Below are positions 1 to 12,985 of a stretch of 64,000 nt of DNA, one piece after another; position 1 is the stretch's first letter; each line of letters starts with the position of its first letter. Origin of the DNA: Tetrahymena thermophila SB210. Lineage: Eukaryota > Ciliophora > Oligohymenophorea > Hymenostomatida > Tetrahymenidae. A program made the position numbers and the translations under genes. Below the pieces are notes generated by a model. The model did not search any database. It had not been told where the DNA came from and worked only from the letters and a program-made list of their open reading frames with translations. The stretch lies in assembly GCF_000189635.1 (NCBI RefSeq), contig NW_002476155.1, positions 124,001 through 188,000 of the forward strand, in the 5' to 3' direction.

Positions 1-3000
1 TTCCTTATTATTTTAATTGGCATTCTTCTCCTGTTATTCTATCTAGTAATTTTTCTTGCTCTCCCTTCATCATAGGATAATCTAAAGTAAAAAATAATAA
101 TAATTTAAAAAATGCAATCAATAAATATTCATAAATAATTAAAAAAATAAATATTACATGATAATGTATCGGCTTGATCCAAAATAGATCTGCGGTTAGC
201 ACTCAGTTATGTATATTTAAGCATGGTCTCTTCCTTATGTTTTTTCATACTATTATTAAAGTCTAACTTTTTAGAAAGAACAAATTGCTTAAGATATGTT
301 GTCCTACCATAGCAATTTTAAGAGCAGGCTATTAGTACATCTATTTTATTGCTAATTAAAAGATTTAACATAGATATTGTCTTAACCAGTTGAGGAGTTG
401 GAATAATTATAGTATTGCCAAAAAATAACTTTTGAATATCAATATTAACTCCTTTACTTTATAACTTTACAGTGTTACTTTTATCTAAAATATCTTAACT
501 AGCTGATTCAGAATAGGATTTCCATTCATATAAAGGGAAAACATCAATTTAACTGTCATCTTTTTTAGGTTTTTGTGAGTTGAAAATGAACTAAAATTTG
601 CTTGATTCATTTTATTTGTTTTTTTATTTGACTAATTTGTAAAGAAATGTGTCTAAGTAAAAATCAAAGAGTGTTGCTTCTTATGGCAGAGTTATATTGT
701 TGACTAATTTGTTGAATTAAACTACATCCTTGAGTAGAATGTCTTTTAAATATTAGTCGAAGAGCTTCCTGTGTTCAATCTAAATGAGTTATCCAACAGA
801 TGAAACCAAGGAAAATACAAACATTTAAATGATCAAAATAGAACGATTTTTCATATTATTCTAAAATATTCTATGATTGTATATTTATTCATCTTACAAA
901 GGTTTTAAAAATAGAGAGAAAACTCTAGTCAAACAAAAGTACATTTCTTTGTCAGATATTTAAAAGATAAGGATGCCTCTATTCTAAATTAAAAGGGCTT
1001 GCTCTTCATTTTATTTACTCTAATTCAAAGCACTCTACAAACTCTCTTCGATTTTAGAATTCCTAATGCTACTTTCTGAAACTGTATCAATTATTTTTTT
1101 AGAGTTGATGTAAAAGTTAGTATTCTGACTTTCACTAATATTATAATCTGAATAAACTTTCTATTTATTTTGAAAAAGAGGAGAAGTAATTGAGTTTTTT
1201 TTGTTGTTTGAAAACTAGTTTTCATTTGTTAAAAAAATGCTCTTTTTGGTAGTATTAAATTTAAAGTCATCGAATTTAGTTTTAAACTTTGAAGATATCT
1301 GTCTCATTTAATTTTCTTAAGAGGATTCTCCACTGTAACTACAAATCCATTTTACAAGTGGCTAAAATATTTAATTGAATAAAAAATCAATCAGCTCAAC
1401 ATCATAATTTTCAAAAAACTATGGAATTTAAGAGCTTTTAAAGTACGAATGCTCATACTAAAAACAGACATCCCAAGATTAATCAACATTAACAAGACCA
1501 TAGTTATTAATCATATCAACATCTATCCTTGAAAGATTTTCACAAGAAATGACAAGGAAAATATTATTTTTTATTAAGTTTACTTGTTGTTTACTTTCTT
1601 GAACAATTTTTTCAGGCGTTTTAAACATAGTGCACAACTACTAATCTAAAACAGCATCAATTAACACAATTCTTTTAATTACCTTTTTCTATCTTTTTTA
1701 TGAGTAATCCTTTTCACTATAAATCTAATTGCATTTTATAGTTTATTATTTTTGCATTTTTATCACTTTACTATTATAACTGCTATAAGAATTTATAGAA
1801 GCTTCTAAGTTATCTTCAATCTTTTAAGAGCTTAAAATTGAATCTACATTTGAATTTTCTAAACTTTCATTTTCTGAATCTGTTTTACTTTATGCACTTT
1901 GATCACTTTCTGAGCTTTCTGAAGGTGTTTAACTAACTGAAGATATATCCTATTCTTCTGATTAAGAACTATTACTACTAGAGCTTTAATTGCTTTACTC
2001 AGTATTATTTGATTTTTAAAGTTACAATTATTTTTTTTGAAGCTATCTCTTTTTATTTCTAATATCAAATAAATTTTTTGAATTCTTATCTGACTCATCA
2101 TCAGATTCCTCTTCCTCTGATGAAGAAGATTAATATTCCTTTTGTTTTGCTTTATAAACTTGATAAGAAGTTGTCATATTAGATTCAGAATCAGAGCTTT
2201 GCTATTCATCATAATCATCTAAGTCAATAAGTTTCTCTCCTCTTGCATATTATTCCTACTAATATTTTGCTTGCTATTTAATTATTTATTTAACCTCTAA
2301 CGATGTTCTTTTCTATATTTTCCTTTTAAGATCTTTGACAAACGTGTTCTCATTATTCTATTTCTTATTTTTCTTTAAAATTTCTTATATAATTCTAAAA
2401 AATGTCCCAGGTTAGCTTTAAACTATTTTTATAAATAATCATTTTTTACATCTATTTTAAATCAAAAATTTTAAAAATCAAATAGGACTTAATTTAAAAT
2501 TTTAATAAACTACATTTAAGCATTTTTTTTTCTAAATGAAATTTTTCTCATCAAAATGAATTAATTTGTTTATTTAAATTTTTTGAAGGCATTTCATTAT
2601 CAATTTTTTGTTTAAATTATATCAATCTGTCATAAATAACATTACTAATTTGTTTAATTTTTTTAATTAAATCTTATTTTTATTAAATTTTTGCTTAAAA
2701 ATCCAAATTGTGAAATTAAATATTGAGAAAAAAAAATTTGCAATTTTATTTTTTTATTTATTTAGAATAAATGTAAAATTTAAGGATTGATATTTTATTA
2801 TTTTGATTATTGATTAATAATATAACCTTAGTGTTTGAGTTTTTAACTTAGTTTTAAAAGCAAATTAAAAAATTTTAATTAAAATAAATATGATTTTAAT
2901 AGAGAAAATGAATTAATTTACCTCTTTGAGGATCATTGAATCCAAACATTAAATATTTAGGTTATGCATTAATGAAAATATTTTGATAATCTTCATTTTT

Positions 3001-6000
3001 TAAGTATGTGGGATAGGCATAAACTTCAAAGTATATCATAACAATTTTGATGACTAAATTTTTGTAGTTAACTTTTAAGCCTGAGAGCAACACACCTTTA
3101 TTTTGCATAATGTTTTAAATTACAGAAACACATTTTTCTATTAAGTAAAAGTTTGGATTTTAATATCCAATTTATCTAAAAATGATAATTATAGCTTTTT
3201 TAATTAGTGATTCATCTTAGATGTCTCTAAGATTTTTTTAAACATTTTCTATTTTATCTTCAGCTTTTTCATTATTAATATGTTTCGTCAGCTCAAAGAT
3301 TTAAAGGTTAGTTATATTTTTTTTGTATGGATTTATGGCATTTTTGAGAATTTTCAAAATTAAAATTTTGCTTTCTTCCTCTAATTACGAAAGATAGAAA
3401 CTTTGCACACTCTCTTTTATACACTGAAGACAATTTTAAAAGTATATTTTTTTATGATTTTTTAACTTTTAGTCTAACTTATCAACTGATAGTCTAAACT
3501 AAGTTATAATTGCTGTCACTGAACAAAGGTTTGTAAATGAAATTTTTTATACCTTTATATACTTCGAAATGCAAAAAATAATTTTGGATAAAATTTATCC
3601 TAGAATTTCAGATTTTGGAATATCAATTGACTATACAAGAGCATTAATAATTTAAAATACATCTTGTTTTTGAATATCTAATATCCTAAATTTTTCTTTT
3701 ACTTAGTTATCCAACTCTAAAGTTTAGAATTTAGATTTTTTATCATAAGAGCATATGATTTAATTTGAATAAGTGCATTTTATATTATGTAAACCGAATT
3801 GTATAATATCATTATTCAAAATTCTGTTCCTAATCAGATTATCTGAAAATGTTCTTAAAAAGCTCCAATATTAATTACTCATTTCTTCAAATCCGTCTAA
3901 ATAAAGCCAATCTCCACAGGCGCAAATTCCTTTAATTAATACAAAATTGTTAATAAAATTTCATTTTTATTTACTTATTTGTTTGTTTACCTTATAAAAT
4001 ATTTTAAAAGTAATTCAAACTGAAAATTCTTTAAACATGAAGTTCAAACACTAAATTTCCAAACATAATTGAAGATTCTTAAATGATAGATCTCTTTCCA
4101 TCTTTTTTGTATCTATTATGAGTGAGAATAGAAAACTTAAAGTCAAGCAGATTTTAGCACAAAAATACGAAAACTTTGTCAGATTGAGGATTCCTGAATA
4201 TTCTTTTGGTTGGAGAGAAATAGTTATATCCGTACTAAAAGACTTTATTCAAGATTTAAAGAGTCAGAATTCCAGTTCGTTCATTGAGATTATACTTGAA
4301 GCGCTTTATGCTATCGAAAGATTCTAAAGATGAGCTAAAATCTTTATTTTTAGATTCTCTTTAAAGCCATTCTATGTAGTAAATTAATTGTAGTATTTTT
4401 ACTTCTTTCATTAGTTTAATCTTTGAGTTGTTTCTTTCATAATTGCAAATAGCCTTTTAATATCCGATATAGTACTTCAAAATATCACCAATAGACTAAG
4501 TAATATTTTCTCCCTAAATAATTCAATAGAAAAAATTAAAATATTCAAAATAAAAAATTTTGAAACAGAAATGAAATAAGAAGAATGCTTTTTAGAAGAT
4601 AACAAACACTCTTAAAGAATAAATATTTTTCAATCTAGTTTTAAGTATTGTTCATTCTTTTGGCAAATAACTTGCAAAATTTTTACATTTTTCTATTGGT
4701 TAATAGACAAAAAAGATATTTTATTCCAAAAATAATAGTCCTCTGCAACTTGAGTGGCACTGAAAATAAAGTCGTTAAAAATTGTTTTTAAAAAGAAATC
4801 AGTTATTTCGTTAGTGTCCTGCGAGAGCCTGAATTGTATGACCTAGTGAATCTCTTATTACATCTTTATCTATGATTATGTTTAAATGAAATTCAGGATT
4901 TCGTAACTATTTCCATATAGGAGGTTTATATCTAAATGAAGGTTGAATAGAATAGAGTTATTGTTAATTCCAACAACTCCAATTAAGTATCTTTATTCTT
5001 TTTACTAACTGTAATACTCTTCTTCTCTCTTCTCTTCTTCAAACTTTTATTTGCGAATTTCTTCAATTTCTTATTCTCTAATAGTCTTGATAAGCTCTTC
5101 TCTCTCGATGTCATCCTCATCAAGTAGTACATTTTCTTAAGATTCCATAGTTACCTTTTTTAAATCCTACTCCATCAGTAAGTCTTTATCAACATTTTCC
5201 TGATCAGCATCTTCTCCATTTATAATACTGTGGCTTTGTATATTCTTTGAACTCTAATCTGCAATTTGAATGTTACTGTCTTATTTGCTAATTATTTTTT
5301 AGGCATTTTTTAGTATTCCTTTTTATTTCTTTTTTTAATTATCAAATTTAGAGATATTCTTTTTTGAAACTAATTTTTCAGCTTAAATTTATCTTTTATA
5401 ACTTAAAAATGATATTCCATCCAAAATTATTAGTTAATCGAAATTATCAAATATATTGCAAACTATTTCTGTAATCTTTTCTATATTCTTAGGTTCTTGC
5501 ACAAGCTCAAAAATCTGTTCATCTGACACATAAAAGAGCTTTCCACATTACGATCTGACTGAATTAATATATCTTTAAACTCCAAACTCAATCTATTTTT
5601 AATGAAAAGAATTATTATTTAATTTCAAATATCCAATTATCTAAAAAAAAGAATTAATTAATTAATTACATTGTTAAAAATAAAATCAAACTTTTTGAGT
5701 TGTTCGATAAATTAAACTTCTGCCACAAACTAATAAATAGAAGGAACTTTTTTCATAAATTTATTCATAATTTTCCACATTTTGTCAATCCCGCTGTAGT
5801 AGCTAGCCTCTAATGGCATTTTCTTTTAATTATCAGGATTTTAATCAAAAAACATGAAATATCTTTTCCACAAATCCTGTACTTTCATAAGAAGAGTACC
5901 TAGAATCTCAGCTGATTTCATTTTATCTTAAAGTTGGTGTATTTTATCTTCAAACTCTTTCTTTTCGTATGACCTTTCAATAAAAAATATTTCAATAAAT

Positions 6001-9000
6001 AAAGTTGAAAAAATAAACCAAAGATTAAAAAAATTACTCAACTAAAAATAGCTCTACTTAATGTTCTTAAGCTTTTTAAACAATCTGGAGAAGCTACTGT
6101 TGCTCAATGTATTCCAGACCATTCTCATCAAACACAAATTAAACTATTTGAAATTTTATAATATTAATTTTAAGTAGTCTTGTTTAATGTTACTTTTAGT
6201 TGAGCTCCAGTCTTTAATAATTCTTTCTAATGTAGACTCGATGTTAAAAAGCTCTAGCTTTCTTGAAAGGATTCGATCTATTTCAGGTAAATATTTTCTA
6301 ACATTTGTGTCAATCACTCTTTTTAAAGCAATATGATCTCTATCTTTATACAGATTAACTTAAACAATATTTTGAATTTCTTCTTAATCCTCTTGCTTTA
6401 AAGCTGGATGAGTGATATAACTTAATTGTTCAAAATGAAATTCAAATAAACTTAAATCTTTTTCAATATTCTTGAGAATCTTCACAGGTCCTTCAAATTT
6501 CTACTAATTTCCTAAATATATAATAAAATTAATATCTATTATGTAATAAATAAATTAACACTCCCTCTAAATATTTTAATCAATTATTTTATCAAAAATT
6601 TTATAGCAAAAAATGAAATTTATGAACAAATTGTAAGGATTAAGTAACAAGAATTTCAAGGGTATTTATTTAAATGACATATCTTAAAGAATATGTATAA
6701 ATTGATAAATAATAATAAAATTATAATAGTTTTTGATATAAAAAATTAATTACCTTTGTTTTAAATATTCTGATTTTAGTTTTGTTTAGAAAGTAATAAC
6801 TTTTAAATTGAAGGGTCTTGAAGTACTTATTAGAACAGTTTTTCAAAAGGAAAATTGTTAAGGTAGTCTATTTCTTCTTTCATGTATTTTATTTTCTAAA
6901 AAGAAATATTAACAAAATAAAAAAACTTAAATAAAAACTTACGTTTTAAATATCTTTAATATCTAACTTAAACATAGGAGTATCTTTAATCCACAAAACT
7001 TAGTTTTTTTCCCACAGAGCTTATAAATTCCAAAGTCTTTCAAAAGCAATAATTTATTGTATGAAAGTGTCTATTTATTCCATAGGTGTCACATCAAAGC
7101 CTACCAACAATTAATTCTTTTAAATTTACTGTTTCCAATCATTAGCTTTAAATATTTGTTTTTTAACTTCAGTAATTTCTTGAATAACCTGCATTGACTA
7201 AGAGTTATCTCCTTTTAATATTAGCTTTAAATAATTTATGTTAATTTATAGATAAGTCGTGATTATTTTATTACCTCAGATAACTATTATCTAATTTTTG
7301 CAGTTTAACCTTCAAGCATCCTAACTTCTTTCTGAAGCTCCTTTTCAACAAGAATTCTTTCATTTTTAACTCTTACTTCTTCCTTTTCAGCTATGATGAT
7401 AATTGAAAAAATCAATTTTGTGAGATGATAAAACTTATTGAACTCATTTTAAGATAGTTAACTATAAGGATAATCCAGAAGGTAGAAAATCCATTTTTTG
7501 AGTTCTTACTATTAAAGAACAATTTCATTATACTCAAATATTTTAATTTCATGTATTTTCTTTTCTAAGTTGATTAAATGCTAGTAATTTGAAGGTTCAA
7601 TTGGTTTTTTGATTTCCTCGATAACATCTAAAACTTTTTGTTAAACCTTATTTACTTTTTAAAGAAAATACTCTTTAGCATCTTTAAGAATTATCATCTA
7701 TAAATTAAAGCACTCTTTAAGCAGTGTTTATCTCATTTAGTAACACTAAACTTCAATCATATTCATCCTTATAAATGGAGAAAAATCTTCTTAAATTTGT
7801 TCACTATAGACCTATATTTTTTTTATTCTTTTTCGAATGTATTCTCTAGTAATATCTTTCTTTTCAAGCTTCACATTGTCAATTTCAATTTTCTTAATTA
7901 TCTTAATACAAATATAAAATATTTTATTTTCTCTAAAATACATTAGGTAAGTAAGTAAGTAAGAATAAATAAATACCATTTTTTTATGATTAAAAATTTA
8001 GCAATACATCTTCTGTATTTTTAATATTTTAGCAACTTCAACAAAATTAGAATCAATAATCCTTTCTATGTAACTATAAACATTCTTGAAGATTTCACTA
8101 TCTTAATCTATAATGTTTATATACTGCTTTTACTCTAATATTTATCAAAATAATAAATTAATAAAATTAGTATAAATAATTAAATTTAATTTTTGATAAT
8201 TAAAATTTTAATAAATATTTCAAAGTTAAATTTGAAAAAACTAAGTATTGATTTTAATTAATAAAATAAAATATTAAATTACTTTCAAAAAATTATGAAT
8301 ATTCATTGAAGATATCTAGAGACTTAAATATAGTATATTCTGGCCTTTCAATTTATTGTACACATTTCAAAATAGAATTCAAATAATTGAGGATTTCTTC
8401 TTTAATTTTTGGCAAAGTAGTCTTTTGTAGAAGATAGTATATTTGATTAAATTGTTTAATAAATACTAATTTTACATCGAATTGTAATTCATCTTTCTCT
8501 TCATCAAATCGAAGATTTATTTTTAAGAATCTTTTTTCATAGTGCTGCTGCAAAATATCTTCATCGTCTTGCATAAATATAATTTCTTCTGCTTCTCTTA
8601 TATGAGCTTTATCGAATTTTTTAAACAACCTTTTATAGTCTTCCAAATTTTCATAAATCTTTTATTGAAGCAATGTTTGTATCAGAAGAGCTGAAGAAGT
8701 GTAGAATTATTGCTAAAATTAATTTGTAAAAGTGTTTATAAAATTTTCTTCAAAATTATCTCGATTCTCATCCAATAAGTTTTTTGAATCTCCATGAATA
8801 ACCTTGCTATAAATATCAATCAAGCAAGCATTAAGTTCTTAGCTTAAAAATCTACTAAACTTTTAAAAAAATGTATTTAAAATATTAAATAATACTATAA
8901 AAAACAGTTTTAATCCTAATTAATAAGGTAATAAATTTACTTATTATAGACCTTTTTAGTAAAGATCAGTAAATTCTTTAATACTGAATAGCTTAGAGTC

Positions 9001-9833
9001 TAAATCAGCTACATCAATAATTTTAAACTTGTTTTCTATAAAATAAAAATTATTAAAACAAAATAGTTGAATTTTTGCATACATTTTTCACATCTTAAAA
9101 ATAAATTAAATATTTCAATTGTAGCTGGATTGTAGAAAACTATTTTAGAAATAAGTTGTCTTTTCTGATCTGATATTATTGCTTGATATCCTTATTACTC
9201 TATGAAATATTAACTGCTTTTACTTAAATAAATGTTTTCTATTCCGTTTTCTCCATATGGTTTAGGAATATTGATTCCTTCAGTTAGATCTTTTGATAAA
9301 TTAAATAATTTATTAAGTTTTGTAGAAACATAATAATTTGGAAAATAATAAAAACTTACTTAACTTAACTGCTATTTCATCTGATAAAAGCATGTAATCC
9401 AATATAGATTTTTGCAAAGAATGATAATAGTTAATCGTAACTTCAGCAAACAGATCTTCTGTTAATTTAGCAAAATACTTAATGATGTACTCATTATTTT
9501 CATTTAAATTTATTAAATTTAGAATATTGTTCATTAATTAAGTGCTGAATGGAGCAAGAATTTCTTTAGGAACCTATTCAATCATCACTTATTAATACCT
9601 TAATTCATATTTTATATCTTTTAAATGCAATAAAAAAAAAATAAATACTTTTTCATGTTTATAATTTTCTTTCGAATTTTCATTTCTAATTCTTTTTGAA
9701 TCATGTTATTCTTAAAAAATTCATATTCATCTTGAAATGTTGCCTCTTCCTTTCTAAGTTAATTTCTTATTTCTTTAAATTTTAAGTTATTTTCGATTTC
9801 TTCATCATTTTTCTTCCTATGTGGCATTAACAT
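1..9833 (-). CDS. Divergent dynein heavy chain, N-terminal part (partial, degenerate AAA1 and AAA3)
   Basis: Multi-exon gene that continues past the left edge. Start taken at the ATG at 9833 (MLMPHRKKNDEE) after an AT-rich gap; it could lie further upstream (see next entry). In order: an alpha-helical tail (about 9800-6500); a DHC_N2-like linker near 5850-5500 with a PLEASYYSGIDKMWKIMNKF stretch and, further on, FYVSDEQIFEL, matching the family's 'FYFLSDDELLEIL' box; AAA1 near 4330-3700; AAA2 near 3000-1300; AAA3 near 430-1. In AAA1 the place of the GPAGTGKT loop reads THNRYKKDGKRSII, and the 'GAWxCFDEFNRI' region reads GICACGDWLYLDGFEEM. AAA3 starts IIIPTPQLVKTISML as in dyneins but its P-loop reads ACSQNCYGRTTYL. 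The sensor part of AAA2 is recognisable (LVISCENLSRIDVDMINNYG). Such a chain should not cycle ATP at AAA1, so a structural or pseudo-motor role is inferred. Exon borders are only partly resolved; AAA4-6 and the stalk are outside the window. Confidence 0.75.
1280..2380 (-). other. Ser/Glu/Asp-rich insertion inside dynein AAA2
   Basis: Part of the dynein-like reading frame. After a short basic helix (2340-2250) the frame runs through about 200 residues of Ser, Glu, Asp, Gln and Asn, including SSSSEEEESDDESD near 2130-2090, before returning to AAA2 core sequence at about 1700 (KRIVLIDAVLDQQ). A second polar, unstructured stretch follows at 1300-1000. No TGA interrupts it. Canonical dynein AAA2 modules have no such insert; it is probably disordered and phosphorylatable, though that is inference. 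Confidence 0.6.
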
Positions 9834-9899
9834 AAAGTTTTTTAAGATAAGAAGAATAAAACTTTAAATTGTAAATGAAGCGAAATTAAAAATATTTAC

Positions 9900-11853
9900 A
9901 TAGTAGCAATATTAAATGAATGAGTATCTAAGTATAAGTAGAGGCAATGCATAGAATAAAATGTTCCTATTCTATGTGAAGGTGGGAGCATTGTTTAAAC
10001 AAAAAATTAAAGAGCACCTAAAGTATTTAGTTAATTTGTTAAAAGAGTTTCTTTATTTTTTTAATCCTAAGCATGTCTCACAAATGTTCCCTTAACTAAA
10101 GTAACCCCATCTTTAGCTAAAGCAGAAAATGAGTTGTCCTATTCATCAGTTTTTAATTAAGATAAAATAATTTTAAGTGAATAAATAAATTTAAATTTAA
10201 CAAATTCAAAAGAAAAAAATAAATATTTAGGTAAATAATGAAAGAAATATGATTTAAATTATTAAATTTACATGTTGTTGCTAAAGAACGTTTGAACAAA
10301 ATTTTTTATCTTAGAATTGCCTCTGCAAGGGAGAAGTGCTGTTTATTTTAAAGTTTAATCAATGTGGATAAATAAAATAAAGTTAAAAAAAGATTTATAA
10401 ACTCAATAAATAAATATTAACCTTCTCAATCTAAATTAAGCTCCTCCACTGATATTGAGTTTGATCATGTTTTTGCTTCTTTGTAAATCAGACGTATTTA
10501 AAATTTTGTTAGAAGGGCTATTGGGTAGTTTACTATTATCTTAACTGGTGTTTTCACCTTCATCTACAAGCAGTTGCTGAGATTAGTTTAAAATTTGGGA
10601 ATAGTCTAATGAAAATAAATTATTATCCTTATTATTTCCTTTATTTCTAAAAACAGGAGAACCGTTTTATATTTTAATGCTTCTCTGTGAATTGTTTTTG
10701 TTCATCTAAATGTTAATATTTTGTTGAGTTAATTTGTTAGAATCTTAGATCAATTCTTATTTAGGAGATTGAGATCTATTTAGTTTTGAAAAATCTGATT
10801 TTATGCTATCCCGCTTGATCACTTTAACGACTTTGATATTGTTAGAATTCTGCAGCTATTGCTATTACTATTCAATTTTTTTGAGATTATTTTATGAGTT
10901 GCTTTTTTTCAATTAGAGATTTTAGTTATTGAAATATAAAATTTATGAAGAATCACCATTTTAGGTAACTTATTTAGAGTAAATCTCTTTTTTAATATCT
11001 AGCAAAGGTAGAGTTTTCGGAGATATGCTTCTGTTAGCAGGATTCGCTATTTATTTCACAGTGACAACTTTCCTTAATATATTAGATTCTTATTATATTT
11101 TTTGATAATAAACCATCTTTTAGTATAACTTTATATATCCCAGCTCATCCAAATCTAGTTCAATAAATTCGTTCTGTTAAATGTTCTGTTTAAATATTTT
11201 AAAATGTATTTACATAATAAATCATTTAATTTTTTTAAATAAAAAATCTAATTAATAACCTTTTCTATTTGTTTATGAGTTAGATTTATTACAAGATCAC
11301 AAAATTGCAGATCTACTTTTGCATTAGTAGAAATACTTTATAAGTTTATTTTACAATTTTAAAAGGCGCTTTCGTTAAATAAAAACTATTTTAAAAACAT
11401 AATAAGTATTAAGCAATCATTGATTTATGTGAATAAAATCTATACTTAAGTCCTTAAGCCCTACTAATTCATGAAACTATTTTTCAAAATCAAAATGATA
11501 TTTGTTGAATAATTAAGACTCTACTACTAATTCAAATGGAGTGGCTAAATTAAAAAGGAATCCCCTAAATTAATTTATCTTTGAAACTCAACTTAAATCT
11601 TGCACCATCTAATAAAATTAAAATATTGATTTGACTTTTAAATTTTATAATTTGCTTCATTACTTTAGTAATATTTTCCATATTTAATGAAATTTTATTT
11701 TATTATCTTCACTTTGTTTTAAAACGCCTTCTTATGTTCCCCTGAATTTGAAGATAAATAAATATTATGAGAAGTGAAGTGAAGTTAATAATTAATTTAC
11801 TAGTTAATGGCTTCAGCAAAAATATCATTTATATCTTTGTGAATTATGCTCAT
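9900..11853 (-). CDS. Q/S/N-rich protein, or N-terminal extension of the dynein-like gene
   Basis: Start at ATG 11853 (MSIIHKDINDIFAEAIN), followed by an intron beginning GTAAATTAATT. The main readable exon runs from about 11180 to 10430: an acidic start (IELDLDELGYIKLYQKM) and then about 240 residues rich in Gln, Asn and Ser with scattered basic and proline residues and no TGA. Short exons follow (HFSLAEAILRQKILFKRSLA near 10320-10270; FSALAKDGVTLVKGTFVRHA near 10120-10070). No TGA lies between the last readable exon and the dynein start: the frame stays open to 9900, and a 38-nt intron there would join it in phase to the dynein ATG at 9833. It may therefore be the same gene. No domain was recognised. 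Confidence 0.5.
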
Positions 11854-12985
11854 ATTATCAAACTCCTACTTTTAAAAATTTAAAAAAAACTAAAATCAAT
11901 CAATATTTAAATCTTAATTAGAGATTCAATTTATAGTCACTAAAATCTAATATTACAAATAGATTAATTAGATTATTTAGTTAATTAAAATATTAACAAA
12001 AATAAATAAGTAAATCAATACATATCAAATTTATTAATTGAGTAATTATTTTACAAATTAAAATCTAGAATGAACAATAAAACTATTATATATATATGTA
12101 TAGTACCGCCCTAGGGTACTGCCTTTTTCAAGGCTATACACTGAAATTTTAGATATTAAGGTAACGAAATCCAAAATTTTTATAATCTTAGTTTTGATTG
12201 GATAATCTTTTCCCCATAATAAAATAAAAAGTATTAAAGTAAGGGAGATTGAAAGGCCTATTAAACAAAGCTCTTTTAAGCTTTACTCAATAAATTATAC
12301 TGATCAAATTTTGAAATTAAATCTATGTTACTCCAAAAAATGTCGAAAATGTCGACACTAATTTCAAAGCTGATTTTTTGATTAAGTAAGTTTGAGATGA
12401 TTTGGTGAAAATTAATTTTTAAATGAAATATATTATATTTTCAGTATCAATTCCTTCTATTGCATTTAATTAAAATTAACCAAATAAAATTAATTGCAAA
12501 ATTAAAAAACTAAGAGATGTTATTGAAGCTAATATAAATTAAGATGAAAATCAGAGTATAAATAAACTCATCTAATTTCATATTTTTTTGTTATGGATAC
12601 CTTTTTTAAATTTCTTTTTAATCTTTAAACTTTTTAATTATATTTTTAAAATATTAATACCTTCAATCTCTGATAACACAATTTTTAAGATGTAAATATT
12701 CTTATTTTGTTTCGGATGATACTTTATATTATAATTTATATTTATTTGTCTTACACATAAAATGAATAACTTGTTTTGAGTTTTAATGTAAGAAAATTGT
12801 TTATTTAAATTAAAAAAAACTGAGATGTAATTTAAGTTATTTCTTATTTCATTCAAATATTTTTAGATTAATATGACTATTGTGTTTATTTAATTTATTT
12901 TATTTTAAATAGATTGAATATTAGCATAACAAGTAAACACTTGTTTATAATAGGATAGGGAATTAATTTCGTTTAAATAAATATT
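11854..12985. other. Intergenic, AT-rich, with one compact folded element
   Basis: About 1.1 kb between two minus-strand genes. No convincing coding frame on either strand; several short standard-code frames here have AT-only composition. The one stretch of unusual composition is the hairpin cluster at 12097-12140, listed separately. Confidence 0.5.
12097..12140. other. Predicted three-way-junction fold (possible structured RNA or DNA cruciform)
   Basis: Seen directly on the plus strand: outer stem TGTATA (12097-12102) pairs with TATACA (12135-12140). Inside it, GTACC (12103-12107) pairs with GGTAC (12115-12119) around a 7-nt loop, and GCCTT (12121-12125) pairs with AAGGC (12130-12134) around a 4-nt loop. 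Only one base (12120) is unpaired at the junction. If transcribed from minus, the second hairpin loop is GAAA, a GNRA tetraloop. The element is GC-rich against very AT-rich surroundings and contains no mismatch. It lacks tRNA or hammerhead core motifs, so the class is unknown. Confidence 0.4.

Noticed and set aside
4118..4327. Plus-strand standard-code frame of 69 codons
   Set aside because: Antisense to the AAA1 region of the dynein-like gene, whose minus frame fits family motifs.
12097..12140. tRNA or hammerhead ribozyme reading of the three-way fold
   Set aside because: No T-loop, anticodon arm, CUGAUGA or GAAAC core at the junction; left as an unclassified structure.
12638..12856. 72-codon minus frame
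   Set aside because: Composition is like intergenic DNA and nothing recognisable; not supported as a gene.
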